Both the position numbers and the translations under genes were made by a program. A DNA stretch of 64,000 nt from Microbacterium sp. Marseille-Q6648 (GTDB taxonomy: Bacteria > Actinomycetota > Actinomycetes > Actinomycetales > Microbacteriaceae): NCBI RefSeq assembly GCF_943181415.1, contig NZ_CALPBZ010000001.1, forward strand, positions 1,178,001 through 1,242,000. Reading direction: 5' to 3'. This document shows, one piece after another, positions 52,343 through 61,449 of the stretch (position 1 is the first letter of the stretch; each line of letters begins with the position of its first letter). The notes beneath the pieces are model-generated. The model did no database searches. It saw only the letters and a list, made by a program, of their open reading frames with translations, and had not been told where the DNA came from.

Positions 52343-53305
52343 TCACAGGGTCAGGGGGACGGCGCTCATGACGCTGAGCATCATGGGCGCGACGCCCAGG
52401 AGCAGGAATGCGGGCAGCGTGCACACGCCGAGCGGGAGCAGCAGGCGCGAGGAGAGGTGCGCCGCGCGGAGCCGCGCGGCCGTGCGGGCACGGTGTCGTT
52501 CGAGAGACGCCGACGCACGCAGCAGCTCCACCGCGGGTACTCCGGCGCGCCGCGACAGCGAGAGGATGCTCTCGGCGGCGTCGTCGAGAGGATGACCCAG
52601 CGCGTCGGCGACCAGCGCGCGAGCCCGATCGATGGAGGCACCTGAGCTCAGGGCTATCGCGAGGACGTCGGTGCCGAGACCGGGGATCCCGCTTCCGTCA
52701 CGCGCCCGCCGCACCAGCCGGGCGCTCCACCGGCTCGCGGCGATCACCAGTGCGATGCCGGCGGCGAGACACGCCCAGCCGAGCGGACTGCCGACGAGGA
52801 CGCCGAGCGTGTCGAAGCCCAGCGCAAGCCCCAGTCCCACGGCGACGAGGGGAAGCCACGACATCAGACGGGCCGTACCGGCCGGTTCCGCCAGCGCGAC
52901 CGCGACCTCGTCCTTCGCCTCCTGCGCGTCCCGGAGCGCCGCGGCGATGCCGCGCAGACTGTCGGCCAAGGGGGCTCCGACGATCGTGGCGACGCGCCAC
53001 GCCGCGCCGACGTCCCGCCATGCGCCGGTCCGCTCCTCGGCAGCGGGGTCCGCAGCGGGGTCCGCCGCCTCGCCGGCGCGACCGATCGCGTCGACGAGCG
53101 CCTCTCCCCTGCGGCAGGCGGCGGACACGCGCTGCGCCGCCGCATCTCCGGACTCGCCGAGGTGCTGCCACGCCCGCGCCGGGGCGATGCCCGCTTGGAG
53201 CAGCACGGCCAGTCGCAGCACCGTCTCGCCGACCGCGGCGGGATCGTCACCCGCCCGTCCGTGACGCAGACGCGCCCGGCCGAGCATGGACAGGACGCCG
53301 CTCAC
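52343..53305 (-). CDS. Tad pilus membrane protein, TadB-TadC fused type
   Basis: 320 residues from the GTG at 53305, overlapping the tadA stop (GTGA); an earlier GTG at 53314 is possible. Two type II secretion F-like units in one chain: the first (about 25-140: LAVLLQAGIAPARAWQHLGE; GAPLADSLRGIAAALRDAQE) with two membrane segments after it (about 150-190), the second (about 210-290: AIALSSGASIDRARALVADA; GVPAVELLRASASLERHRAR) and a final membrane segment. Mycobacterial loci carry two separate genes here. Forms the inner-membrane platform of the pilus. Confidence 0.83.
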   Translation of the reverse strand: MSGVLSMLGRARLRHGRAGDDPAAVGETVLRLAVLLQAGIAPARAWQHLGESGDAAAQRVSAACRRGEALVDAIGRAGEAADPAADPAAEERTGAWRDVGAAWRVATIVGAPLADSLRGIAAALRDAQEAKDEVAVALAEPAGTARLMSWLPLVAVGLGLALGFDTLGVLVGSPLGWACLAAGIALVIAASRWSARLVRRARDGSGIPGLGTDVLAIALSSGASIDRARALVADALGHPLDDAAESILSLSRRAGVPAVELLRASASLERHRARTAARLRAAHLSSRLLLPLGVCTLPAFLLLGVAPMMLSVMSAVPLTL

Positions 53306-54525
53306 CCCGGGCACTCGAGCTCCTCGACGTGCAGGCGCCCGTCATCCCCGAGGACGGGCCGCCCGATCTCCGACAGCCGGCGTCGACCACCCGGTCCCCT
53401 GCTGACATGGAGCACGCGACCAATCGCGCTGACCGCCTGACGGGCGAGGGCGAGGTCGTCCAGGCCCGCCAGGGCACCGAGCGCCTCCAGGCGGGCGGGC
53501 ACATCGGCGAGCCCGTTGGCGTGCAGGGTGCCGGCACCTCCGTCGTGCCCGGTGTTCAGCGCCGAGAGCAGCTCTCGCACCTCCTCGCCTCGGCACTCGC
53601 CCACCACGAGCCGATCCGGCCGCATCCGCAGCGCTTCGCGGACCAGCCGGGCCAGACCGATCGCCCCCGCGCCCTCGAGGTTGGGCTGTCGCGCCTCCAG
53701 CCGCACATGGTGGGGGTGGTCGAGACGCAGCTCGGCGACGTCTTCGATCGTGACGATCCGCTCATGCCCCGGCGCCGCCGACAGCAGCGCGGACAGCAGC
53801 GTGGTCTTGCCCGCACCGGCGGCACCCGTCACGAGGATGTTCTCGCGACGCGCCACCAGTTCCTCGAGGAGTTCCCGCGTGCGCGGCCCGAACATGCCCC
53901 GCGCCTCCAGATCACCGAGGATGGGCCGGGCGACCCGCGGCACACGGATCGAGATCACGGTGCCCTCCGTCGAGACGGGCGGGAGCACCGCGTGAACCCG
54001 CAGGCCCCCGTCCAGGCGCACGTCGACGCACGGTGTCGAATCGTCGATGTGGCGTCCGCCGAGGCCGATGAGGGCGACGGCGAGATCGCGCACCTCCTCC
54101 TCGGCGGCCCGCCAGGTCGCCACGGGCTCCGGGCCCGCGCCGCGATCCGCGAACAATCCCGCCGATCCGTTGACGAACAGGTCCGACACCTCGGGATCAT
54201 CCAGCAGCGCGGCGAAGGGCGCGAGGACGGGATGCCGGGGCGCAGGCACCTCTCCCGCCGGCGCCTCGCGTACCGGCGCCCGGTGCGACGGCGTCGCAGT
54301 CGACGGCGCCCGGGCCGGCAGGGTCGCCGACGGGTCCTCCCGCGTTGCCCGCACTGCGGGCGCGGGGACCCACCGCTGCGGCGCCCCCGGTCGCCCGCGC
54401 CCAGCCGATCCCTCGCCCTCGCGCCGGATCGGCGACGGCGCGAACGAACGCTCCTCCTCCGTGGTCGGCGTGCGGGGCTTGACGACCACAGGAGTGCGCG
54501 GTTGGACGACGAACGGCGACGGCAT
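53302..54525 (-). CDS. tadA: Tad pilus ATPase TadA/CpaF
   Basis: 407 residues from the ATG at 54525. A disordered Pro/Arg/Thr-rich stretch of about 95 residues precedes the secretion-ATPase domain: Walker A VTGAAGAGKTTLL (233-241), EDVAEL Asp box, LVREALRMRPDRLVVGECRG (Walker B) and GTLHANGLADVP (His box). Powers assembly of Flp/Tad pili. No TadZ-like gene lies upstream; instead a 6C RNA does. A promoter for tadA itself is not obvious. Confidence 0.92.
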   Translation of the reverse strand: MPSPFVVQPRTPVVVKPRTPTTEEERSFAPSPIRREGEGSAGRGRPGAPQRWVPAPAVRATREDPSATLPARAPSTATPSHRAPVREAPAGEVPAPRHPVLAPFAALLDDPEVSDLFVNGSAGLFADRGAGPEPVATWRAAEEEVRDLAVALIGLGGRHIDDSTPCVDVRLDGGLRVHAVLPPVSTEGTVISIRVPRVARPILGDLEARGMFGPRTRELLEELVARRENILVTGAAGAGKTTLLSALLSAAPGHERIVTIEDVAELRLDHPHHVRLEARQPNLEGAGAIGLARLVREALRMRPDRLVVGECRGEEVRELLSALNTGHDGGAGTLHANGLADVPARLEALGALAGLDDLALARQAVSAIGRVLHVSRGPGGRRRLSEIGRPVLGDDGRLHVEELECPG

Positions 54526-54640
54526 GTCACGACGGTACGAGCGCGGTCCCGCGCCCCGGCGCGGGCGGACGGTGCCGGTGGAGAGGTCCTCGCCGAAGCG
54601 GCCTGGGGAGGAGCGGATGCCCGGCGAGTCGAGCCCGCCC

Positions 54641-54745
54641 AAGAGAATGGCGGCATCCCATGGGGGGAATGGGATGCCGCCACAAGCGGCACCGCACTTC
54701 GGGGGGTGACTCGGGTGCCGCAATGCCAGAATCGAATGTTCGGCC
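54641..54745 (-). ncRNA. 6C RNA
   Basis: About 105 bases on the minus strand. Two hairpins, each with six cytosines in the loop, define the actinobacterial 6C family: stem GCGGCACC/GGTGCCGC (54686-54693 with 54714-54721; C6 at 54701-54706) and stem of 14 bp TGGCGGCATCCCAT with its complement (54648-54661 and 54669-54682; C6 at 54662-54667), the second followed by TTCTCTT and so also the terminator. The place, next to the tad locus, matches the mycobacterial 6C RNA (B11) near Rv3660c. In mycobacteria 6C regulates targets by C-rich loop pairing with G-rich mRNA. Confidence 0.88.
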
Positions 54746-54751
54746 GAGCAG

Positions 54752-54780
54752 AGCATATTCGACAAGTCCCTGCCCGACAA
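54752..54780 (-). promoter_or_regulatory. promoter of 6C RNA
   Basis: Minus strand TTGTCG (54780-54775), 17 bases, TATGCT (54757-54752). The predicted start at 54745 is the 5' G of the 6C RNA. Confidence 0.75.
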
Positions 54781-54799
54781 ACGGGAGACCGCGTTCCCC

Positions 54800-54811
54800 G
54801 CGATATATCGC
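54800..54811. promoter_or_regulatory. 12-bp palindrome upstream of 6C promoter
   Basis: GCGATATATCGC, a perfect palindrome and the most AT-rich spot of the region, 20 bases upstream of the 6C -35. Candidate regulator site for 6C RNA or for acs. The rest of the 440-base tadA-acs gap shows no gene. Confidence 0.4.
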
Positions 54812-54967
54812 TCGTGTCCCGCTCGGATCCGTCCGTCCGATGCCTCTGGCGACGCTGCGACCGCTCCCCACTATCGGAGGTAGTGCGCCTGCTCGGGCGT
54901 GGGTAACGTCCATGTCAGACTCGCCGACGATCGGCATCCACCGTCTGCCCGCAAAGGAGCGCGCCGC

Positions 54968-56938
54968 ATGAGCAGCCAGATCGACCACCTTCTGAACGAG
55001 ACGCGGCGCTTCGCGCCCGACGAGCAGTTCGCCACGGCCGCTGTCGCCGACGCCGATCTGTACGACCGCGCCAAGACGGACCGCGAGGGGTTCTGGGCCG
55101 AGCAGGCCCGTGAACTGCTGCACTGGGAGACGCCGTTCACGAAGGTGCTGGACTGGTCGAACCCGCCGTTCGCCGAATGGTTCGCGGACGGCGAGCTCAA
55201 CGTGGCCTACAACTGCCTCGACCGTCACGTCGAGGCGGGCAACGGGGATCGCGTGGCCCTGCTGTGGGAGGGCGAGCCGGGCGATGACCGGCGGGTGACC
55301 TACGCCGAGCTCACCGATGAGGTCAAGCGACTGGCGAACGTGCTGGGCGACCTGGGCATCGGACAGGGCGACCGCGTCGCGATCTACATGCCGATGATCC
55401 CCGAGGCCGTGGCGGCGATGCTGGCCGTCGCCAGGGTCGGCGCGATCCACTCCGTCGTCTTCGGCGGGTTCTCGGCGGACTCGCTTCGCGCCCGGATCGA
55501 CGACGCCGGCGCGCGGCTGGTGATCACCGCCGACGGCGGCTACCGCAAAGGGAAGGTGTCACCGCTCAAGCCCGCCGTCGACCTCGCTCTGGCCGACCGC
55601 AACGGATCCGGCCCGCAGGAGAGCGTCGAGCACGTGATCGTGGTCAAGCGCGGCGGCAACGACGTCCAATGGACCGAGGGTCGCGACCTGTGGTGGCACG
55701 ACGTCGTGCCCGCGGCGCCCGCCGATCACGTCGCGCGCGCCTTCCCCGCCGAGAACCCCCTCTTCATCCTCTACACCTCGGGGACGACCGGAAAGCCCAA
55801 GGGCATCCTCCACACCTCCGGCGGCTACCTCACCCAGGCGACCTTCACCAACAAGGTCGTCCACGACCTCCACCCCGAGACGGACGTGTTCTGGTGCACG
55901 GCCGACATCGGCTGGATCACCGGACACTCGTACGTCACGTACGGCCCGCTGGCCAACGGCGCGACCCAGGTCCTCTACGAAGGCACACCCGACACCCCGC
56001 ACCCGGGGCGCTGGTGGGAGATCATCCAGAAGTACGGCGTGAGCATCTTCTACACCGCGCCCACCGCGATCCGCTCCTTCATGAAGATCGGCCGGCAGGT
56101 TCCGGCGCAGTTCGACCTGTCCAGCATCCGCCTGCTCGGATCGGTGGGCGAGCCCATCAACCCCGAGGCGTGGATGTGGTACCGCAAGGTCATCGGCGCG
56201 AAGAAGGCCCCGATCGTGGACACCTGGTGGCAGACCGAGACCGGGGCCATCATGATCTCGGCACTACCGGGAGTCACCGAGACCAAGCCGGGATCGGCAC
56301 AGGTCGCCCTTCCCGGCATCAGCGTCGACGTCGTCGACGAGGACGGTGCGCACGTCGGCAACGGCAACGGCGGTCTGCTCGTGGTGACCGATCCCTGGCC
56401 GAGCATGCTGCGCGGGATCTGGGGCGACCCCGAGCGCTTCGTCGAGACGTACTGGGACAAGTTCCGCAGGCAGGGCTTCTACTTCGCCGGGGACGGCGCG
56501 CGGCTCGACGACGACGGCGACGTGTGGCTCATGGGTCGCGTCGACGACGTCATGAACGTGTCGGGGCACCGCCTCTCGACCACCGAGATCGAGTCGGCTC
56601 TGGTCGGCAACGAGGCCGTCGCCGAGGCGGCCGTCGTCGGCGCATCCGATGAGACCACCGGTCAGGCGGTCGTCGCCTTCGTCATCGTCAAGCAGAGCTA
56701 TCTGCAGGCGCACTCGGCCGAGGGACTGGCGCAGTCGCTGCGGTCGTGGGTGGCAGAGCAAATCGGCCCGATCGCGCGGCCGCGGGACATCTACATCGTG
56801 GGCGAGCTGCCGAAGACCCGTTCCGGGAAGATCATGCGGCGCCTGCTGCGGGACGTGGCCGAGGGCCGCGAGGTCGGCGACACGACGACGCTCGCCGACA
56901 CGGCGGTCATGAGCGTGATCTCCGCGCAGGTCAGGTGA
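54968..56938 (+). CDS. acs: acetate--CoA ligase
   Basis: 656 residues from the ATG at 54968, with AAAGGAG at 54953-54959. ANL-superfamily adenylation enzyme that makes acetyl-CoA from acetate and ATP. P-loop YTSGTTGKPKGILHTSGGYL, acetate-pocket region DVFWCTADIGWITGHSYVTY, VDTWWQTETGAIMIS, hinge GDGARLDDDGDVWLMGRVDD, and the regulatory acetylatable lysine in PKTRSGKIMRRLLR. Normal length for bacterial Acs. Upstream lies the divergent 6C RNA. Confidence 0.96.
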   Translation: MSSQIDHLLNETRRFAPDEQFATAAVADADLYDRAKTDREGFWAEQARELLHWETPFTKVLDWSNPPFAEWFADGELNVAYNCLDRHVEAGNGDRVALLWEGEPGDDRRVTYAELTDEVKRLANVLGDLGIGQGDRVAIYMPMIPEAVAAMLAVARVGAIHSVVFGGFSADSLRARIDDAGARLVITADGGYRKGKVSPLKPAVDLALADRNGSGPQESVEHVIVVKRGGNDVQWTEGRDLWWHDVVPAAPADHVARAFPAENPLFILYTSGTTGKPKGILHTSGGYLTQATFTNKVVHDLHPETDVFWCTADIGWITGHSYVTYGPLANGATQVLYEGTPDTPHPGRWWEIIQKYGVSIFYTAPTAIRSFMKIGRQVPAQFDLSSIRLLGSVGEPINPEAWMWYRKVIGAKKAPIVDTWWQTETGAIMISALPGVTETKPGSAQVALPGISVDVVDEDGAHVGNGNGGLLVVTDPWPSMLRGIWGDPERFVETYWDKFRRQGFYFAGDGARLDDDGDVWLMGRVDDVMNVSGHRLSTTEIESALVGNEAVAEAAVVGASDETTGQAVVAFVIVKQSYLQAHSAEGLAQSLRSWVAEQIGPIARPRDIYIVGELPKTRSGKIMRRLLRDVAEGREVGDTTTLADTAVMSVISAQVR

Positions 56939-56966
56939 CGACCGAGAAAAGAGCGGATGCCGCGAC

Positions 56967-57434
56967 TCAGGCGACGGTGAACACGACCTCGACCTCGACA
57001 GGACTGTCGAGGGGAAGCACGGGCACACCGACCGCCGAGCGGGCGTGACGTCCGGCATCCCCGAAGATCTCGCCGAGCACATCGCTCGCGCCGTTGATGA
57101 CGCCCGGCTGACCGGTGAAGTCCGGTACGGATGAGACGAAGCCGACGACCTTCAGCACACCGGTGAGCCGGTCGACGCCGCCCACCGCCGCGGCCGCCGC
57201 GGCGACGGCGTTGAGGGCGCACTGCCGCGCGTAGTCCTTCGCATCGGATGCCGGGACGAGACCGTCGCCGTCGCCGACCTTTCCCGTGGCCGGGAGGGCA
57301 CCCTGGACCATCGGCAGCTGTCCGGAGGTGTGGACGAGGTCGCCGTGGGCCTTCGCGGGGATGTACGCCGCCACCGGCGGGACGACCTCGGGGAGAGCGA
57401 TGCCGAGCTCGGCCAGACGCTGCGAGATCGTCAC
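56967..57434 (-). CDS. RidA-family protein
   Basis: 155 residues with a GTG start at 57434; GAGGGGAG is upstream. The YjgF/YER057c/UK114 fold is shown by VHTSGQLPMVQGALPATGKV, QCALNAVAAAAAAVGGVDRL and VGVPVLPLDSPVEVEVVFTV. The arginine of canonical RidA active sites (in the conserved CxxRx segment) is not clearly present, so it may belong to an Rid branch without imine deaminase activity. It lies one base after the DUF4177 gene and converges on acs. Confidence 0.85.
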   Translation of the reverse strand: MTISQRLAELGIALPEVVPPVAAYIPAKAHGDLVHTSGQLPMVQGALPATGKVGDGDGLVPASDAKDYARQCALNAVAAAAAAVGGVDRLTGVLKVVGFVSSVPDFTGQPGVINGASDVLGEIFGDAGRHARSAVGVPVLPLDSPVEVEVVFTVA

Positions 57435-57435
57435 G

Positions 57436-57651
57436 TCAGCTCCCCTCGAACTGGCGGGAGGCCTCGGCTGCGGCACTGAGTCCGGCGTTCGCCGCGCCAC
57501 CGCCGGTGGGGCGCTTGAAGTAGGCCACCAGGCCGCCCTCGGGCCCGGGCACCACCTGCACGAGCTCCCACCCCTGCTTGCCCCAGTTGTTGAGGATCGC
57601 AGCGGTGTTGTGGATCAGCAGGGGCGTGGTGAGGTACTCCCACGTCGTCAT
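57436..57651 (-). CDS. DUF4177 small protein
   Basis: 71 residues from the ATG at 57651. WEYLTTPLLIHNTAAILNNW and GWELVQVVPGPEGGLVAYFK carry the W-E-Y and G-W-E-L-V pattern of DUF4177, a small alpha/beta fold with unknown role. Directly upstream of the RidA-type gene (one base between them), as in many actinobacteria. A Gly/Ala tail follows the fold. Confidence 0.85.
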   Translation of the reverse strand: MTTWEYLTTPLLIHNTAAILNNWGKQGWELVQVVPGPEGGLVAYFKRPTGGGAANAGLSAAAEASRQFEGS

Positions 57652-57759
57652 CGAGGCTCCTCGGATTGGCGGATCGCGGGCGTTGCGTGGCTGGGAATGC
57701 ACCGCGTCGACGCGCGGCTGTCAAGGGATCGCCCAGGTATCTCCCTTACGATCAAGCCT

Positions 57760-60369
57760 ATGCCTGGAACGAAACGAACGGCCAGCGGTGTGCTCGGCGG
57801 TCTCGCCGGCCTCGTGGGCCTCAGCGCCGTCGCGGGCGTGCTGATCAGCGCCACCGTCACCCCCGCCATCGCCGTGTCGGGGGCGGCCGCGTCGAGCGCG
57901 ATCACGATGTTCGACAATCTGCCGAGCGTGCTCGACATCGACAAGCTGATGCTCCCGACCACCATCTACGCCAAGGACGGCGAGGGCGAGTGGCGCGAGC
58001 TGACGCAGTTCTACGACCAGAACCGGTCGCCGGTGGAGTTCGACGAGATCGCGCCGGTGATGTACGACTCGATCCTCTCCAGCGAAGACCCTCGCTACTT
58101 CCAGCACGGCGGCGTCGACCTCATCGGCACCACACGCGCGGTGATGAGCAACGTCCGCGGCGGCGGCGAGACCCAGGGCGGGTCCTCGATCAGCCAGCAG
58201 TACGTGAAGAACATCCTCGTCCAGCGCTGCGAGGCCGAGGCCAAGGCCACCGAGACCACCACGCTCGAAGAGGAGCGATATAACTGCTGGTTCGAGGCCA
58301 CGCGTTCCGACGGCACCGACGGCATCCAGCGCAAGCTTCAGGAGATGCGCTATGCCATCGCCCTGGAGCAGAAGTACTCCAAGAACGAGATCCTCCTCGG
58401 GTACCTCAACATCGCCAACTTCGGTGGTACCACCTACGGCATCGATGCCGCCGCCCGCTACTACTACGGTGTCTCGGCCGCCAATCTCAACCTGGCTCAG
58501 GCAGCCACCCTCGCCGGCATCGTGCAGAACCCGAACACCTACCGCATCGACCAGCCGGGCAACGAGGTCAACGGCAAGGCGGACGGATACGCGCAGACCA
58601 AGCAGCGCCAGCAGTACGTGCTGGACCGCCTGCTCGACGACGGCAAGATCACGCAGGAGCAGTACGACACGGTCTACGACGCTCCCCTGGAGCCGAAGAT
58701 CACCCAGCCCAAAGTCGGCTGTGCGGCGGCGACCGGGGCGGAGTACTTCTGCCAGTACGTGCGGTACGTGATCGAGCGCGACCCCGCATTCGGCGCCGAG
58801 CCCGAGGACCGCATCGAGGCCCTCCGGCGGGGCGGCCTGAACGTCTACACCACGCTGAACTGGGACCTGCAGCAGACTGCGCAGCAGGCCGTCCGCGACA
58901 CGGCACCCACCTCGGTCCCCGGCACGAAGTTCGGGACGTCCTCGGTGAGCATCGAGGCCGAGACGGGCCGCATCCTCGCGATCGCGCAGAACACGAGGTT
59001 CAGCGAGAGCATCACCGACGACAACAACTACTCGTCGATCGTCTACGCCGGCGACAGCCGGTTCGGGCAGTCGACGGGCTTCGAAGCGGGGTCGACCTTC
59101 AAGCTGTTCACCCTCATCGATTGGCTCGAGAAGGGCCACTCCGTCAACGAGGTGCTCGACGGCCGGCTGCGCGAGATCCCGCGGATGACGAACTCGTGCA
59201 ACGGCGACTGGGTGAACCGGGACAGCACGATCGTCGGCAACTTCAACAAGGTGGGGGGCTACACCGGCACTCCGGTGCAGTTCACCAGGGACTCGCTGAA
59301 CTCCGGCTACTTCGCGATGGCCGAGCAGCTGGACCTGTGCGACATCCAGAAGGCGGCGACCAAGATGGGCGTGACGCGCGGAAACGGCGAAGAGGTGGAC
59401 ATGAGAACGCAGTTCTCGGTCATCGGCTCGAACGAGGTTTCGCCGATGGCGCTCGCCGGCGCCTATGCGACGGTCGCGAACAACGGCATCTACTGCCAGC
59501 CGAAGGCGATCGACAAGGTGACCGACTCCGACGGCAACGAGTGGACCCTGCCCGAGCGCGAGTGCACGCAGGCGCTCGACCCGAAGGTCGCGGCGACCGC
59601 AGCCTTCGCCCTGTCGAGCGTCATGAACCCGGGCGGAACGGGCGCGTTCGGCAACCCCGGAGACGGCACGCCGCTGCTGGGCAAGACCGGAACCCACGAG
59701 CAGTACCAGACGTGGCTCATCGAGTCGAGCACCAAGGTCGCCACAGCCGTCTGGGTCGGCAACGCCGAGGGCAAGGCCGACATGTTCACCAACTGGCACA
59801 ACGGGCAGCAGCTGTCGCAGCTGCGATACCTGCTTGCCCGGACCATCCAGGGCAAGGCCAACCAGCTGTACCCCGGCGCCCCCTTCCCGACGCCGGACTC
59901 GCAGCTCACGCGCCAGGTGCTGACCGACCTGCCGAACGTGGTCGGCCAGTCCGTCGACGATGCTCGCGCCACCCTGCAGCAGGCGGGATTCACGGTCGTC
60001 GTCGGCGACGCCGTCGACTCGCCGGCGGCCGAAGGCATCGTCGCTTCGCAGGACCCGGGCGCCGGCCAGGTGGCCGGCGGGACGACGGTGACCATCCGTC
60101 CGTCCAACGGTCAGGGCATCGAGGTGCCGGATGTCGCCGGTCAGCGTCTGGATGACGCGGTCAGCGCTCTGCGCAGCGCCGGATTCGGAAACGTCCGCGA
60201 AGGCTCGTGCGAGTCCAGCGAGGATGCCGGCAACCAGCCCGAGGCGACCAACTCCAACCCGAGCGCCGGAAGCGTCGTGAACCGCAACTCCGCGATCACC
60301 GTCAACTACCAGCAGCGCGACTGCGGTGGCGGCGACAGCGGCGGTCGCGGCAACAGCGACGACGACTGA
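57760..60369 (+). CDS. bifunctional penicillin-binding protein (class A) with PASTA domains
   Basis: 869 residues from the ATG at 57760. One N-terminal membrane segment (about 10-42), a GT51 transglycosylase domain (catalytic E109 in SSEDPRYFQHGGVD; GGSSISQQYVKN), then a transpeptidase with SxxK in AGSTFKLF, SxN in RDSLNSGYF and KTG in LLGKTGTHE, two PASTA domains (NVVGQSVDDARATLQQAGF; DVAGQRLDDAVSALRSAGF) and a Gly/Ser/Asp tail. Builds peptidoglycan like PonA. TACGAT at 57747-57752 would start the mRNA within a base of the ATG, so it may be leaderless. Coupled to the next gene (TGATG). Confidence 0.95.
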   Translation: MPGTKRTASGVLGGLAGLVGLSAVAGVLISATVTPAIAVSGAAASSAITMFDNLPSVLDIDKLMLPTTIYAKDGEGEWRELTQFYDQNRSPVEFDEIAPVMYDSILSSEDPRYFQHGGVDLIGTTRAVMSNVRGGGETQGGSSISQQYVKNILVQRCEAEAKATETTTLEEERYNCWFEATRSDGTDGIQRKLQEMRYAIALEQKYSKNEILLGYLNIANFGGTTYGIDAAARYYYGVSAANLNLAQAATLAGIVQNPNTYRIDQPGNEVNGKADGYAQTKQRQQYVLDRLLDDGKITQEQYDTVYDAPLEPKITQPKVGCAAATGAEYFCQYVRYVIERDPAFGAEPEDRIEALRRGGLNVYTTLNWDLQQTAQQAVRDTAPTSVPGTKFGTSSVSIEAETGRILAIAQNTRFSESITDDNNYSSIVYAGDSRFGQSTGFEAGSTFKLFTLIDWLEKGHSVNEVLDGRLREIPRMTNSCNGDWVNRDSTIVGNFNKVGGYTGTPVQFTRDSLNSGYFAMAEQLDLCDIQKAATKMGVTRGNGEEVDMRTQFSVIGSNEVSPMALAGAYATVANNGIYCQPKAIDKVTDSDGNEWTLPERECTQALDPKVAATAAFALSSVMNPGGTGAFGNPGDGTPLLGKTGTHEQYQTWLIESSTKVATAVWVGNAEGKADMFTNWHNGQQLSQLRYLLARTIQGKANQLYPGAPFPTPDSQLTRQVLTDLPNVVGQSVDDARATLQQAGFTVVVGDAVDSPAAEGIVASQDPGAGQVAGGTTVTIRPSNGQGIEVPDVAGQRLDDAVSALRSAGFGNVREGSCESSEDAGNQPEATNSNPSAGSVVNRNSAITVNYQQRDCGGGDSGGRGNSDDD

Positions 60370-61304
60370 TGGCGCCAGGCCTCACCCGCACCGCCCTCAC
60401 CGCGATCACCGCGGTGGGGGCGGTCGGCGTCGGCACGGCAGTCTGGGGCGTCGGCATCGAGCGCTTCCTGTTCACGGTGCGGCGCCACGAGCTCGAGGTC
60501 CTCCCCGCCGGCTCGCGGCCCCTGCGCATCCTCCACGTGTCCGACGCCCATATGGCGCCGTGGCAGCACCGCAAGCAGCAGTGGATCGCGCAGCTCGCCG
60601 AGCTCGCGCCCGACGTCGTCGTGAACACCGGCGACAACCTCGGCCACCGCGACGGACTCCGCGGCCTGCGCACGGCCTTCGATCCGCTGCGCGGCGTGCC
60701 CGGGGTCTTCGTCCACGGCTCCAACGATCACACCGCGCCCACCCCTCGCAATCCGCTCCGCTACTTCACCGGTCCCTCCGGCCAGGTCAACGAGCCGGAG
60801 CCCCTCGACACCGACGCCCTCGACGCGTACCTCGGCGAGGAGCTGGGCTGGATCGACCTCAATAACAAGGTGGGGCACCTGGACGTCGGCGGGGTGGACA
60901 TCGACGTCTTCGGAGTGAGCGATGCCCACCGCAAATGGGACCGTCTCGATCGGCTGCCCGCTCCGCTCGAGGCGCAGCGGGCGAAGCACACGGCCGCGCT
61001 CAGCCTCGGGGTCACCCACGCCCCCTACCGGCTGGTGCTGGACGAATTCGTCGACCTCGGCGCGGACCTGATCCTCGCCGGCCACACCCACGGCGGTCAG
61101 GTGCGGATCCCGGGCGCCGCACGCGCCCTCGTCGCCAACTGCGACATCCCCCTGGATCAGGCCCGGGGTCTGAGCGCGTGGAAGCATGGGGGCACATCGG
61201 TGCCGCTTAACGTCAGCGCAGGACTCGGTCACTCCATCTATGCGCCGGTGCGCTTCGCCTGCCGCCCCGAGGCCTCCGTCCTCGACCTCCTCCCCCGCGC
61301 CTGA
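60369..61304 (+). CDS. membrane-anchored metallophosphoesterase
   Basis: 311 residues. An N-terminal hydrophobic segment (about 8-25) and then a calcineurin-like phosphoesterase: LRILHVSDAHMAPWQ (DxH), VVVNTGDNLGHRDG (GDxx), FVHGSNDHTAPTP (GNDH-type; here GSND), LGVTHAPY and LILAGHTHGGQVRIPG (GHTH). Its ATG overlaps the PBP stop by one base. The pairing with a class A PBP is common in actinobacteria and points to the envelope, for example turnover of lipid-linked or nucleotide phosphates; substrate unknown. Confidence 0.92.
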   Translation: MAPGLTRTALTAITAVGAVGVGTAVWGVGIERFLFTVRRHELEVLPAGSRPLRILHVSDAHMAPWQHRKQQWIAQLAELAPDVVVNTGDNLGHRDGLRGLRTAFDPLRGVPGVFVHGSNDHTAPTPRNPLRYFTGPSGQVNEPEPLDTDALDAYLGEELGWIDLNNKVGHLDVGGVDIDVFGVSDAHRKWDRLDRLPAPLEAQRAKHTAALSLGVTHAPYRLVLDEFVDLGADLILAGHTHGGQVRIPGAARALVANCDIPLDQARGLSAWKHGGTSVPLNVSAGLGHSIYAPVRFACRPEASVLDLLPRA

Positions 61305-61449
61305 CAGCCGCCGAGGCGCCGGTGAGCAGTCGCCCACCCTCTCCTCCCCAAGCCGCTTCGCACCGACCGCCATCCCCACTCGGACGGGGACGGCTTTCCA
61401 CGGCGCCTCCCCGCGCGACGATCGAGACTCCACAGACCCGGAGGACTCG

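Noticed and set aside
54746-54775. Minus-strand frame reads GQGLVEYALL, like the start of an Flp pilin, upstream of tadA
   Set aside because: No hydrophobic helix follows in any frame, codon use is unlike the host, and the DNA is explained as the -10/spacer of the 6C RNA promoter.
54660-54971. 103-codon plus-strand frame before acs
   Set aside because: It runs antisense through the 6C RNA, has no domain, and no good ribosome site; the acs start at 54968 has one.
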